Notes: generated from the letters alone by a model not told the origin. A stretch of 64,000 nt of DNA from Acidobacteriota bacterium (GCA_018268935.1 JAFDVS010000077.1:107411-171410); one strand, 5' to 3'; positions 16,503-26,679 are shown, numbered from the stretch's first letter. Numbers and translations are program-made.

Positions 16503-17812
16503 GGCGCGCTCCTTGTCTGCAACGGCACTGGGAGAAACTCCTTGCTCAGCCGGGCCGCGGCCGCGTCATAGATGCGAACCGATCCATCAAAGCCCGCCGT
16601 CGCGATCTGCTTTCCATCCGGCGAGAAGGCAACTGTGTAGATCCCTGCCTTATGGCCTGTCAACGCCCCAATCTTGTTGCCTGTCTCGGTGTCGTAGAGT
16701 CTCACTTCGCCCGCGGCTCCAGCCACTGCGATCCGGCTTCCATCGGGCGAGAACGCCAGCGCCAGGATCACTCCCGGCTGCATCTCCAGCTTGCGGATCA
16801 GCGTCGTATCGTCGGCGATCTTCATCACGCGAGGCCGGTCCATCCGGTAGTAGTAAGGGGTCCGGTCCTCACCGCCAATCACCACAAAGTCGCGAGTGGG
16901 ATGGCGTGCAATCGCGCTCAGTTCCCCGCGCAACAGATTGATGTTCTCGATGAACTGCCCGTTGGTCGCATCCGTCAGCTTCGCCGCGCGGTCGCGTCCC
17001 ACGCTGACGATACGCTTGCCATTGATCCCGAACACAGTGGATAGCACCCAGTTCTCATGGTGCGGGATCTTCTGCAGCTCCTTGCCCGTAGCCACGTCCA
17101 GCACACGCAGCGAGTTGTCGGTGCACCCTACGGCCACCTGTGTATTGTCCGGCGAGAGCGATGCCCCGAACACCGTGTCCTCAGTCAGCTTGATGGACCG
17201 CGTCTGCTTGCGCGTCGCCATGTCCCAGATCTGTACTTCGCCGAAGCGTGCCGGGGTGCCGCCCGCCGCGATCAGCGTCTTGCCATCCTTCGTAAAGAGG
17301 ATCGAGTGGATGCGGTCCGCCTGGCCCAGCAATCTAGCTTCCGGTCCGTTGCCTCCCGGCTTGTGCAGCAGGATCTCTCGATAGCCCGACACCGCAATCC
17401 AGTTCCCGTCCGGAGACCATGCCACTGCATTGATCACCGGGGCCTGATCGTAAACCGGTGGTTTCGTCAGCGCCGCGGATTCCACCGGAGTGTCGTCCTT
17501 GGCCCCAGCCTCGATCCAGTTGCGCAGGATCGCTACCTGATCCTCGCCAAGCGGCTGCCCGCCCATCGGCATCCTTGGCTGTCGCTTGCCTGTCACATAG
17601 TCCAGCAGCAGTGGGATCGCCGGGCCGCGGTTACCGCCCTTGGCCAGCGTCGCGTACGTAGTGAGATCCAGGTTGCCTTGCTTCGATGCCGATTGATGGC
17701 AGCCCTGGCAATGCCGCTGCAGGATCGGCCGCACATCGTTGTGATAGCCCGCCGCATAGGCAGACCACGCCAGCAAAGGCACAGATAAGACTCGGACCAG
17801 CATAGGGAACAT
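16499..17812 (-). CDS. Secreted cytochrome c-type / WD40 repeat protein
   Basis: A 437-residue exported protein with a signal peptide (VLSVPLLAWSAYA). It has one haem-binding motif CQGCH near residue 36 inside a 'planctomycete cytochrome' domain (NDVRPILQRHCQGCHQSA; MPMGGQPLGEDQVAILRNWIEAGA). WD40-type blades follow to the end (AVAWSPDGNWIAVSG; AVAFSPDGKQIATAGFDGSVRIYD). It is the first gene of the operon. The 25 or so bases upstream separate it from the sulfatase, so a promoter would have to lie within the sulfatase end or further upstream. Confidence 0.88.
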   Translation of the reverse strand: MFPMLVRVLSVPLLAWSAYAAGYHNDVRPILQRHCQGCHQSASKQGNLDLTTYATLAKGGNRGPAIPLLLDYVTGKRQPRMPMGGQPLGEDQVAILRNWIEAGAKDDTPVESAALTKPPVYDQAPVINAVAWSPDGNWIAVSGYREILLHKPGGNGPEARLLGQADRIHSILFTKDGKTLIAAGGTPARFGEVQIWDMATRKQTRSIKLTEDTVFGASLSPDNTQVAVGCTDNSLRVLDVATGKELQKIPHHENWVLSTVFGINGKRIVSVGRDRAAKLTDATNGQFIENINLLRGELSAIARHPTRDFVVIGGEDRTPYYYRMDRPRVMKIADDTTLIRKLEMQPGVILALAFSPDGSRIAVAGAAGEVRLYDTETGNKIGALTGHKAGIYTVAFSPDGKQIATAGFDGSVRIYDAAAARLSKEFLPVPLQTRSAP

Positions 17813-17841
17813 CCTCTATGTCTGGCAGACTATCACAGTCC

Positions 17842-19230
17842 TTACCGGCTGTACTCGGTCAAATGCTGCTTGGTGGTTCCGCGCCACTGCTCCTGTGGTG
17901 GCCCGCCGTACTTCGTGAACCATTGATCGAGGTCTGAGTCCAGTGACGAGATCAGGTACTTGTACTGTGGATCGTCGATGAGGTTCTTCGTCTCGTTAGG
18001 ATCCCGCTCCAGGTCATACAGCTCGCTGGGCCATTCCTTGGTTCGTCGGATGTACTTCAACGTCTCCGTCCGCACGCCCCGCACAAAGGAGTACTCGAAG
18101 TAGAGCCGGTTGTCCCAGTTCATCTTCTGGCCCCGCAGGAACCCGGCGTAGCTTCGCCCCGGCCGCTTCGGGTCTTTCGGAGCACTCACGCTCAGATAGT
18201 CGAGGATGGTGGGGAAGTAGTCGTAGCTTGACACCATCGGTGTCAGCACTTGGCCTGGGGCGATCTTGCCGGGATGATTCCAGATCAGTGGCACCCGCGC
18301 GCCGCCATCGTAGAGGTTGAACGGCCATGTGCCGTTGCCTTTGCCCCATACGCCATGGTGGCCGGCGCTCCAGCCCTGATCGGCGGTGAACACGATCAAC
18401 GTGTTCTCCCGCACGCCCATCTCTTCGAGCTTCTTCACCACCTTCCCGACGTTCGCATCCACGCCGCTGATCAGCGCCGAGTAGGCATGCATGCTGCGCT
18501 TGTTGCCGTGATGATTGGCCAGCCCCGGGTTCTGCCAGGGATGCTTCGGGTTGTCGGGGAAGCAGGAGAACTTGGCCTCATTGTACGGAGCACGGTACTC
18601 TTCGGGCTGGAAGTCGAACGGCGTGTGCGGCGCATAGAATGGCACCAGCAGGTAGAAGGGTTTGTCCTTCACGGTGTCCAGGAACTCCACCGCGCAATCG
18701 CCCACGGAGTCGGTCTTGTACTCGCGCAGCTTGGTCTTCACCCCGTTCTTCACGAACTCCGGATTGCGATACGGGCCGCCACCGCCGGGCACTGTGGCCC
18801 AGTAGGTGAACCCGTACTGTGCCTTGTCGTCATCGCCCATGTGCCACTTGCCGCACATGCCGAGGGTGTAGCCATTCTTTGCCAGGATCTCCGAATACGG
18901 CGTGTGTCCCTCAAGCCAGCGCCGCGTGTCTTTGCCGAAGCTGTCTTCGGGCCGCAGCCAATCCTGGACACCATGCACCGATGGGATGCGGCCGGTGATC
19001 CACGTCATGCGGCTCGGCGAGCACACTGGAGTGCAGGCGAAGGCTCGTGTGAACCGTGCTCCGTCGCGCGCCAGCTTGTCCAGGTTCGGCGTATGCATCT
19101 CGCCGCATCCGTAAGAGTTCAATGCCCACGCTCCGTGATCATCGGTCATGAACATGACCACATTGATCTTCTTCGGGGGCTGCGCGGTTGCGGCTGCGGC
19201 GAGCGAGCCAAGGAATGCACGGCGGTTCAT
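17842..19230 (-). CDS. Type I sulfatase
   Basis: A 462-residue exported enzyme. It starts MNRRAFLGSLAAAATAQ, a twin-Arg-like signal, and shows the alkaline-phosphatase-fold metal ligands (MTDDHG, Asp30-Asp31) and the formylglycine motif CSPSR with Cys70, so a maturase is required. TADQGWSAGHHGVWGKG supplies the later His/Asp ligands. It hydrolyses sulfate esters, probably on polysaccharides, but the sequence does not name the substrate. The frame is open further upstream, but the ATG at 19230 is the only start giving a signal peptide. It begins ten bases after addA ends, so it probably shares that transcript. Confidence 0.9.
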   Translation of the reverse strand: MNRRAFLGSLAAAATAQPPKKINVVMFMTDDHGAWALNSYGCGEMHTPNLDKLARDGARFTRAFACTPVCSPSRMTWITGRIPSVHGVQDWLRPEDSFGKDTRRWLEGHTPYSEILAKNGYTLGMCGKWHMGDDDKAQYGFTYWATVPGGGGPYRNPEFVKNGVKTKLREYKTDSVGDCAVEFLDTVKDKPFYLLVPFYAPHTPFDFQPEEYRAPYNEAKFSCFPDNPKHPWQNPGLANHHGNKRSMHAYSALISGVDANVGKVVKKLEEMGVRENTLIVFTADQGWSAGHHGVWGKGNGTWPFNLYDGGARVPLIWNHPGKIAPGQVLTPMVSSYDYFPTILDYLSVSAPKDPKRPGRSYAGFLRGQKMNWDNRLYFEYSFVRGVRTETLKYIRRTKEWPSELYDLERDPNETKNLIDDPQYKYLISSLDSDLDQWFTKYGGPPQEQWRGTTKQHLTEYSR

Positions 19231-19240
19231 GGAAGATACT

Positions 19241-22200
19241 TTACACGGCGAGCAGATAGCACTGCACGGGGCACTGCTTCGCCTTGCGTAGGGCGAGCGC
19301 ATACCAGGCCATTTGCGGCCGGTACTTGGCCAACTCACTATCGGTCTTGAAGTCGACCAGTACCCAGTGCCCGTCTTCCGGGAACGCAAGATCGATGACG
19401 CCTTCGACGAGTTGGCCGTTGTTCAGGACCAGCATCGGGTACTCGCGATGAACACGGGCCGCGGCGCGAGCCCGTATCAGCAGTGGATGATGCAGCGCAT
19501 GATAGACGGCGAATGCGGCCTCCTCGGCTTCCTCATCTTCAGCCCCAAGCAAGCGCGTATGAAGTTGTACCGTGGCCGCGATCTGCTCGCGCGATGCATC
19601 GAGCGGTACATCGCGCAAAGCCGCATGAACAAGGGCTCCGAAGCGCTTGCCGCCGGGGCGATCGGGGTGCCGCGCGGTCTGTTCGATGAGTAACTCGATG
19701 TCGAACCCGGCCGGGATCTCGGTGGCTTCGCTGGCAATCATCAACTGGACGGATGGCTTCGCGCCTGCCTCCAGCCTTGCACTGTGCTTCTGCTGCCACT
19801 GCGCGTGCGCTGCTTCACCTCGCTGTTCGGCCTCGGCATCGTCACCGAGGATCTCGGTTTGGCGATCACTGAAGTACTCTTCCTGGCTCGGTGGAAGCAG
19901 CGCCGGATCCCACCAAACCACGGGTGCGCCGCCTTCGCGTCCATAGTGCAGGCCGGGCTTGACACTGACATCGTCGTGGCTTTCGAAAGGACGAGTCAAC
20001 ACTGATTCCGGGCCAAAGGGTGGACAACCTTCCGCGCGTTCCGCTTTCCGGTAGCGCTGCCTGTCCGGGTAGATTGCCTTGTTCAACGGCGCGACCCAGC
20101 CTTCAGGGCGCTCCTCGACACCGACCGTGGGAACCACCAGCAGATCGCGGGCGCGTGTAGCTGCCACATAGGCCACACGGATCCCCTCGGCGTGCTCTCG
20201 CCTCTTCTCTTCGTCTTCACTCTGCATCAGCTCGTACGGCGAGCAGCCCAGCAGGCGCATGGCGCAAAGGCCCGCCGACGGCTGTACGAACTTGTCGGGG
20301 TTCTCGTGCGAGATGCGGGCCGTCATGTCTGCAAGAATGACCACCGGGAACTCGAGGCCCTTCGCCGCATGCACGGTCATGATGCGGACACCGTCGGCGC
20401 CCTCTTCGAGAACGGGCGCTTCGGCCGATTCCGCACGCTCGGCCTGCGTGGATAGCTCTTCCACGAAACCTCGGAAAGAGAAGCCACCGCCGGTTTCGAA
20501 CTGCCGGGCGAGATCGATGATGCGCCGCACATTGGCCAGCACCTGATTGCCTGCCGGCCGAAAGGCAAAGCCGGCCCAGGCACGTCCTGCTTCGAGCAAG
20601 CGATACACTGTCTCGGCCACAGGCCGTCGATTACGCTCCCTGTGCAGTTCCGCCAGCAGGGTCAGCACCTCGCGCACCGGTTCGTAGTCGGCATGCAGCG
20701 TCTCGGGCCATTGGCGGAAGGGATGCAGCTTTCCAAGCTCATGACGGAAGCGCAGCAGGATGTGGTCCGCGATGGAGAACAGCGCACCGCGCAATGTGGC
20801 GAATACAGCCAGTTCGTCTTCTGGCCATTCGATGGCGGACAGTGCCGCCCGCATCGTCTCCACCTCTTCGCGCCAGTGGAAGGTCTTCGAGCCTACCAGA
20901 AGATGTGCGATGCCACGGTCTTCGAGCGACCGTACATAGTCGCGTGTCAGGTCTGTTCCCCAGTTGGTGAAGCGGCGAAACAGGATGCACACATGGCGAG
21001 CAGCAACCGGAATCAGTTCCCCGCCATTCTCCGGATCGGACACGCGCCAGCCACTACTCTTGAGCAACCATTCAACGAAGCCGGTGATCGCACGTGGCAG
21101 GCAGGCATCGATGCTCTGATTCGATACGCGGCGCATGCCGTATGGCTCCGGTGCGGGTAGTGCGATGATGGCGGGCTGTCCGTTGATATTGTCCCGATGC
21201 GGCGTGAGCGGTACGTATCGCGCCTGGGAGGACTCGGCATCGCCGGTCATCTCCGGACGGAAGGCCGCGTTGACGACATCCTGAATCAGCGGCACGGAAC
21301 GGTAGCTGCGGCTCAACTGAATGACGCCGACGCCGCGCGAGGCAAGCACCGTGCTCACCGCCTGATACATCTGCACGTCGGCACGGCGGAACTTGTAGAT
21401 GGATTGCTTCGGATCGCCTACCAGAAACAGCTTTCCCGGCACAGGTGTGGCTCTAAAGGAATCGGAGTGCTTCGGGTTATCGGCAGCCAGCAACAGCAGG
21501 ATCTCGGCCTGCAGCGGGTCCGTGTCCTGGAACTCATCGACGTAGAGGTGTGTGTACTTGTTCTGCAAATAGGCTCGAACGGTTTGATTGTCTTTGACCA
21601 GATTACGCACCAGCAGCAGAAGGTCCGCGAAGTCGAGTTGTCCGGCACGCCGCTTGGCTTCACCGTACAGGCCGACGAGTTCCCACAGTTCTTCGCGTAG
21701 CTGCGCAGCCAGATCCTGCTCGGCTACCACGCGGAACTGTTCGAGCGCGGTGAACAGTTCCTTGTCGTGTTTCTTGCCTTGCCTCACCTTGGGCTTCCAC
21801 TTGCGGTAGATGCGGAAGAGGAAGCCTTCGAGGAGATCATAGTCACGTGGTTGGCGCTCGATCCACGGCAGCGTATCGCGCACAGGCTCTGCCATCTCCG
21901 GAGGGAGTTGGCGCAGGTCGTTCCGGATGGCCTCGACGTGGAGTGCGAGGGCATCGACGACGGTCTCTCGGTCGAGTTCAGGGCGGGTCCAAGGTCTGGG
22001 GCAATCGCGCCATTCGATGATGCGCCAGCCTGCGTTCTGCACCGATTCCATCGGGGTGTATTCGGCGTCGCGTTCCGTGGCAAGGCGCGCGAGCACGCGG
22101 CGCAGGCCGGGAGAATCCCTGTTCAACTTGTCCTGCATCCAGCGGCGGAAGACGCGTTCATAGACCCGCCGCGCTCCGCCTTCGTCGAGTTCTTCGAAGT

Positions 22201-22582
22201 CGGGATCCACCTGTGCTTCGACGGGGCGTTCCCTCAGGATCTGGGCGCAGAAGGAATGGATGGTGCCGATGGCTGCCTCCTCCAGGTGCGCGAGGGCATG
22301 CTCCAGATTCACCGTCTCGGTTGGCTCTTCGCTCCTTGAGCGGGCGCGGTCGAGTTCCTGGCGCAGACGCAGTTTCAGTTCGCCCGCGGCCTTGTTGGTG
22401 AAGGTGACAGCGACGATGCGATCGACGGTAGTGAGTCCCGTACGGAGGACGTTGACGATGCGCCATACGAGTTCGGATGTCTTGCCTGTGCCCGCGGCGG
22501 CCTCCACCAGCAAGCTCTCGTTCAGCGAGTAGCGGATGCGGTGGCGAGCTAATTCATCTTCGGTTTGCGGCGCGGGAATCAT
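19241..22582 (-). CDS. addA: AddA-type helicase-nuclease (UvrD-like helicase, PD-(D/E)XK nuclease)
   Basis: A 1113-residue double-strand-break processing subunit. Walker A AAAGTGKTS is at residues 28-35, VTFTNKAA is motif Ia, VDEFQDTDP (about 347) is Walker B, and IMTVHAAKGLEFPVV and YVAATRARDLLVV are the C-terminal helicase motifs. The nuclease domain shows EGVIDLAF, then VLVDFKTD (about 1075) and QMAWYALAL. It pairs with AddB to resect DNA ends to a Chi-like site for RecA. The start overlaps the addB stop (ATGA), as expected for a 1:1 complex. An upstream extension of the frame to 22684 lies entirely inside addB and is rejected. Confidence 0.93.
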   Translation of the reverse strand: MIPAPQTEDELARHRIRYSLNESLLVEAAAGTGKTSELVWRIVNVLRTGLTTVDRIVAVTFTNKAAGELKLRLRQELDRARSRSEEPTETVNLEHALAHLEEAAIGTIHSFCAQILRERPVEAQVDPDFEELDEGGARRVYERVFRRWMQDKLNRDSPGLRRVLARLATERDAEYTPMESVQNAGWRIIEWRDCPRPWTRPELDRETVVDALALHVEAIRNDLRQLPPEMAEPVRDTLPWIERQPRDYDLLEGFLFRIYRKWKPKVRQGKKHDKELFTALEQFRVVAEQDLAAQLREELWELVGLYGEAKRRAGQLDFADLLLLVRNLVKDNQTVRAYLQNKYTHLYVDEFQDTDPLQAEILLLLAADNPKHSDSFRATPVPGKLFLVGDPKQSIYKFRRADVQMYQAVSTVLASRGVGVIQLSRSYRSVPLIQDVVNAAFRPEMTGDAESSQARYVPLTPHRDNINGQPAIIALPAPEPYGMRRVSNQSIDACLPRAITGFVEWLLKSSGWRVSDPENGGELIPVAARHVCILFRRFTNWGTDLTRDYVRSLEDRGIAHLLVGSKTFHWREEVETMRAALSAIEWPEDELAVFATLRGALFSIADHILLRFRHELGKLHPFRQWPETLHADYEPVREVLTLLAELHRERNRRPVAETVYRLLEAGRAWAGFAFRPAGNQVLANVRRIIDLARQFETGGGFSFRGFVEELSTQAERAESAEAPVLEEGADGVRIMTVHAAKGLEFPVVILADMTARISHENPDKFVQPSAGLCAMRLLGCSPYELMQSEDEEKRREHAEGIRVAYVAATRARDLLVVPTVGVEERPEGWVAPLNKAIYPDRQRYRKAERAEGCPPFGPESVLTRPFESHDDVSVKPGLHYGREGGAPVVWWDPALLPPSQEEYFSDRQTEILGDDAEAEQRGEAAHAQWQQKHSARLEAGAKPSVQLMIASEATEIPAGFDIELLIEQTARHPDRPGGKRFGALVHAALRDVPLDASREQIAATVQLHTRLLGAEDEEAEEAAFAVYHALHHPLLIRARAAARVHREYPMLVLNNGQLVEGVIDLAFPEDGHWVLVDFKTDSELAKYRPQMAWYALALRKAKQCPVQCYLLAV

Positions 22583-25500
22583 GACAGCGACCTCAGTTCG
22601 TTCAACTGAACGATCTTCGGTTTGCGGCGCGTGCGCTCCTCTTCGCGCGGGCCACAGACCATCCGGTAATCGCACCACTTGCACTGATCCTTGCCGGGCG
22701 CGGCGGGCAGGTATCCTCCAGTGACCGCACCGTCGATGATCTCAAGAGCGCGCCGCAGATCGTTCCTGGAGTGCTCTGTGATGGCGACGGGTGCAGTGTC
22801 GTAGTTGCCGCGCTGCGTGCAGTAGTAGAGGCGGGAGATCTTGACCGGCAGTTTCAAGAGGTCTTCCACGGCGAGCGCGTAGAGTAGCGGCTGCAGAATG
22901 GCGCCGCCTCCGATGTGGTGGACCTTATCTTTCGGGTTGCGGCCGGTTTTGTGATCGGTGACACGCAGACCGCCGGTCTGGCTGTGCTTCTCGATCCAGT
23001 CCACGGAGCCGCGGACCTGCACCCCTTCGAGGAGTATGGCCGGCGCCTTCCCTTGCATGCCGAAGGCGAACTCGCTGTGGATGATGTCCCAATCCTTGGC
23101 GTCATCCGGGAGACGGCGGAGCCAACCTTTGAGATCGGCGCGGAGGTCTTCGATCTCACTCTTCCAAACGCGCGGTATGGCAGGCGCAAGCGTTTCTTCG
23201 TATCGAGCGGCGACGGCGTCAAATACCTCGTCGGCGATATCGGTGAAGGTATCCTTATTGCCGCCGCGGAGAAACATCGCGTACAGCACTTCATGGAACA
23301 GCGACCCACGCGTCAGCGGGTCCATCTCTTCTAACGCAATGGACTCCTCGCGCGGCCGGAACTGATGGACCCCGTGCAGGAAGAAGCGATACGGGCAGGC
23401 GGCGAAATGCTGCAGAGTGGACGCGGACCAGCTACGAGATTGGAGTCCGTGATTGGCAAGCACCGCGAGTGTAGCCGCGGATTGGTCGTTGAGCCCATCG
23501 TCGAAGTACCACCTCTTGCGATCCCAGCGGCGATAGCGGGCGCGCAGAGAACGGGCCAGATGGGGATTGCGCGACATCAGGTAACGGCCCGCGCCTTTCG
23601 CTGACCCGCGTGGGGCGTTGATGGCTGCGTGCAGGACGGAGAGATCGTATTCGAGCGGGTCAACGGATTCGGAAGGATCGACTGGCGCGGGCCAGCCAAG
23701 CCTTGTGCGGCTGCCTTCGGCGGCGCGCCTTTCGAATGCCTTCAATTCCGGGAGCCGGCCCTCGGCGGCGCGCACGGCCTCCATTGCATAGAAGGAAGGA
23801 ACACGCGGACGGTTCTGTGCGACGTCCATGCGCGGATAGGAAAGGACCAGCTTTTGCGTGGCCACAGCGGCTGCAATGCGTAAGCGCGAGCGCTCATCGG
23901 AGACGCGGTCTTCGCGGAGAGGCAGACCCGCATCGACCAACCGGCGCGCGTCATCGAGCAGCAGCGGGTCTTCGAACATCTTCTTGGGGAAGATGCCTTC
24001 CGCGAGCCCGGGCACGAAGACGATGCGAAACGAAGTGGCGCGGGACTCATCGATGGTGGCGATCCACACTTTGCCATAACGGCGCTTCTGCGGGGGCCGG
24101 CGCAGGAAGCGGAGCCGCTCGCTGAGGGCGGGGATGACTTCGTCAAGCCCTACAGGACCGACGTCGCCCATCGGCCAAAGCTCGTTCAAAGCCAGTTGCA
24201 CCGACTCGGGACGCGCGAGGGCGAGGTCGGCAAGTTCAGCGAGTTGCATCAGCCATTCGCGCCAGGGCGCGCGTTTGGGTAGTGCCTCAAAGCGATCGAT
24301 GATGGGCAGTGCGAGGCGTTGCAGGTTGGCGAGGAGTTCGAGTTGCCGTTGGATGTTTGTGTCTTCGCCAGCCGTGAGCCGAAGGCGGAACTCATTCTCC
24401 AAGCCGCGCAGGCGGCGCTCCCAGCGGTCTTTGCCGCCGACTACCGCGGCATCGACAATCAAGCGTTCCCAAGCAGCAGGAGTGGCAGGTGACGCTGTGG
24501 GCGAAGGGTCGAGGATGTCTTCGGATGCGGCCGGCTCGCGCGAGAGCAGTTCGTCTTCCGTGCCTACGGAGCCTACGGCCATCGTGCGCGGCGTATCGAG
24601 CGCGGGCGCCTGGCCAAGGGAGAGATATTCGGCGAAACGTGTGGCCGGGTAGCCTTCCTGGGCGCATTGCAGCAATGCGAGGAAAGCGCGGCCCACGGGA
24701 TCTGGCCGCACACCGCCGTGCGTGAAGTGATAGGGGATGTTCGCGCGGTCGAGTGCCTCTTCGAGAAGCGGCTGGTAGCGTCCAGGTGCCCGCAGCAGAA
24801 TCGCCATCTCATCGAAGGCGATGCCATCGCCGGCGAGGGTCTGGATGCGCCGGGCGATCTCCGTGCATTCGAGGCCTTCCCCCGCGGCGGAGAAGACCTC
24901 CAGAGTGTCATCGGAGGAGGCCGGTATGTCGCCGCCAGGGACGAACACACGGCGGCGCATGCGATCGAGTGCTGTGTCTGCCTCATGTGCTGACGATTCT
25001 TCGGAGAGCTTGATCTCAAGCACCGCAGTGGATGATGCCCGCATTTCGTGCAATAGGATTGCGGTGAGACGCGGCGGCTTGTCCAGGTCGAGGAGCAGCA
25101 GTGGGAGACCGTGGAAGCGGCTAAAGGGCAGCGCTTCGCGAGCGAGGCGTGTGAGGTCGGCGAAATCCGCAAGCCTGCTATCACGGAGCAGATCCTCATA
25201 GGTGCGTGCGAGTGAGGCGATGTCGTAGCCGGGCTTTCCTGTCTTGGCGATGTCGGAGAGCGGGACGGCTTCCATGCGGATCTCCCGCAGCGTGCGGGAG
25301 AGGGCTCGCGCAAAGCCGGGGCTGGCGGCCACCGGACCGAAGTACTCCAGCGCGGACTCCTGTTGCACCTGATGTACGCAACGCGCAGCGAGCGCTTCGG
25401 CGCCGAGCGTATTCAGCGGTGCGAGTCCCCGCTCAGCGGCTGGAGCAGCGGAGAGCGCCGCGATCCACTGGCCGATGGTGAAGCGGTGCACGCCCAGGGT

Positions 25501-25635
25501 GTCCGGGCAACGGAGGCGCAGTAAGTCGTCGGCTGCATCGCGCGAGGATGCCAACACGAGCACTTCGCCGGATGCGGCGTGTTGCTGGAGGAACATCGCG
25601 GCGTCCTTCAACAAAGGCTCGTAGGAGTTTCGCAT
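22579..25635 (-). CDS. addB: AddB-type nuclease subunit with iron-sulfur staple
   Basis: A 1018-residue partner of AddA. The N-terminal helicase-like part lacks a good Walker A (LVLASSRDAADD), so it is more RexB-like and probably does not hydrolyse ATP. The C-terminal PD-(D/E)XK nuclease has VTDHKTG near residue 895. Cysteines of an AddB-type 4Fe-4S staple are present: one in FAACPYRFF (about 745) and three in CKWCDYRMVC (Cx2Cx5C, about 988). No Shine-Dalgarno sequence precedes the ATG. The gene begins ten bases after the aldolase-like gene, so it may be coupled to it. Confidence 0.9.
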   Translation of the reverse strand: MRNSYEPLLKDAAMFLQQHAASGEVLVLASSRDAADDLLRLRCPDTLGVHRFTIGQWIAALSAAPAAERGLAPLNTLGAEALAARCVHQVQQESALEYFGPVAASPGFARALSRTLREIRMEAVPLSDIAKTGKPGYDIASLARTYEDLLRDSRLADFADLTRLAREALPFSRFHGLPLLLLDLDKPPRLTAILLHEMRASSTAVLEIKLSEESSAHEADTALDRMRRRVFVPGGDIPASSDDTLEVFSAAGEGLECTEIARRIQTLAGDGIAFDEMAILLRAPGRYQPLLEEALDRANIPYHFTHGGVRPDPVGRAFLALLQCAQEGYPATRFAEYLSLGQAPALDTPRTMAVGSVGTEDELLSREPAASEDILDPSPTASPATPAAWERLIVDAAVVGGKDRWERRLRGLENEFRLRLTAGEDTNIQRQLELLANLQRLALPIIDRFEALPKRAPWREWLMQLAELADLALARPESVQLALNELWPMGDVGPVGLDEVIPALSERLRFLRRPPQKRRYGKVWIATIDESRATSFRIVFVPGLAEGIFPKKMFEDPLLLDDARRLVDAGLPLREDRVSDERSRLRIAAAVATQKLVLSYPRMDVAQNRPRVPSFYAMEAVRAAEGRLPELKAFERRAAEGSRTRLGWPAPVDPSESVDPLEYDLSVLHAAINAPRGSAKGAGRYLMSRNPHLARSLRARYRRWDRKRWYFDDGLNDQSAATLAVLANHGLQSRSWSASTLQHFAACPYRFFLHGVHQFRPREESIALEEMDPLTRGSLFHEVLYAMFLRGGNKDTFTDIADEVFDAVAARYEETLAPAIPRVWKSEIEDLRADLKGWLRRLPDDAKDWDIIHSEFAFGMQGKAPAILLEGVQVRGSVDWIEKHSQTGGLRVTDHKTGRNPKDKVHHIGGGAILQPLLYALAVEDLLKLPVKISRLYYCTQRGNYDTAPVAITEHSRNDLRRALEIIDGAVTGGYLPAAPGKDQCKWCDYRMVCGPREEERTRRKPKIVQLNELRSLS

Positions 25636-25644
25636 CGAAATAGA

Positions 25645-26679
25645 TTATGGCAATTCGCTCGCGTCGATTGCCCCGCAGGCTGCCGCCCGCTCGAAGAGGT
25701 TTTTGAGAATCTGGACGGTGGCCGCATCGTCGAAAGCGGTGCCGACGCGGGTGGCTTGCTCGGACTCTTGGAGGAAGTTCCGATAGCGGGCGATGGCTCC
25801 GGGAAGAAGTTCGGTGAAGTAGGAGAAGACGGCGGCGTAGCGTACGGGAAGTTGCGCGGGGTGCAGATCCCATCCCTGTACGATCCCGTCGGCGAGGGCT
25901 TCGGAGATATTCCTCCACGAGAGCCGCCAGGCGTAAGCGACTTCAGTAGGGGAACCGACCGGCAACTCGCTGGTCGGACCATCGGAAAGCCAGAGTCCGG
26001 TGCCGGCGAGCGAGATCAGCAATTCATTGCGCGCGTGCACACAAAGGCGGTGTCGAAGATCGTTGACGGTGACACCGCAGGATGAGCAGAAATCATACGG
26101 GCCGAAGTGAGCGCCGCGAAGCCGGTCGCCGGCCGCTTGGGCGATGGCGCGCACATCCCGGAGTGACTGCGGTGTTTCGATCATCAACTCGATTGCCGCG
26201 GCGATATTGAGATCATCGAGCACTGCAGCGAGCGATGCCGCCTCTTCGGCGTGCACCACTTTCGGCAAGGTGACGCAAAAGCCTTCCGGAGTATCGTGCA
26301 GGGCGTCAAAGAATACGCCAAGCGTGCGGATGGCGCGGTGGCGCGCCTGGGCGTGGAAGGATTTGACCCGAATACCGATGAAGGGAGGCAGCGTGCCTTC
26401 GCTTATCCCTTTGCGGATTTCTTCGGCGGCACGGCGAGCGTGACCGTCTTCTTCCTCGTCGGAGCGATAGCCGTAGCCATCTTCAAAGTCGATGCGGTAA
26501 TCTTCCACGGGCTGGCGGCGCAGCTTTGCCTCCACACGCTCCAGGACGGCAGGCGTGGCTGGCAGGTGGGACTGATTTTGGGTAAAGGCCGCCAGTGCGA
26601 TCTTGCCCAGCTTGGAGGCCACATCATGACGGAACAGATGTGCTCCGCCGTAGACCGTATGAACGGGTTGCGTTCTCAT
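25645..26679 (-). CDS. HpcH/HpaI-citrate lyase-like aldolase (DUF6986-type)
   Basis: A 344-residue soluble protein. Motifs VEDYRIDFEDGYGYR, GIRVKSF, ELMIETPQSL and GPYDFCSSCGVT fit the HpcH/HpaI aldolase/citrate-lyase-like TIM barrel, specifically the DUF6986 group sometimes labelled phosphoenolpyruvate kinase. In that fold the acidic residues of DFEDG and the ETPQ strand bind a divalent metal and an oxo-acid. Substrate and reaction are not known. Its start overlaps the stop of the sigma-54 regulator gene (ATGA) and addB follows ten bases later, an unusual partnership of small-molecule metabolism with DNA repair. Confidence 0.78.
   Translation of the reverse strand: MRTQPVHTVYGGAHLFRHDVASKLGKIALAAFTQNQSHLPATPAVLERVEAKLRRQPVEDYRIDFEDGYGYRSDEEEDGHARRAAEEIRKGISEGTLPPFIGIRVKSFHAQARHRAIRTLGVFFDALHDTPEGFCVTLPKVVHAEEAASLAAVLDDLNIAAAIELMIETPQSLRDVRAIAQAAGDRLRGAHFGPYDFCSSCGVTVNDLRHRLCVHARNELLISLAGTGLWLSDGPTSELPVGSPTEVAYAWRLSWRNISEALADGIVQGWDLHPAQLPVRYAAVFSYFTELLPGAIARYRNFLQESEQATRVGTAFDDAATVQILKNLFERAAACGAIDASELP

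Noticed and set aside
13455..16571. A 1038-codon open frame on the + strand opposite the PPC and DUF1549 genes
   Set aside because: Its product is Arg/His/Pro-rich with no domain or signal peptide, and the opposite strand has three coherent, coupled genes. It is a by-product of high-GC codon use.
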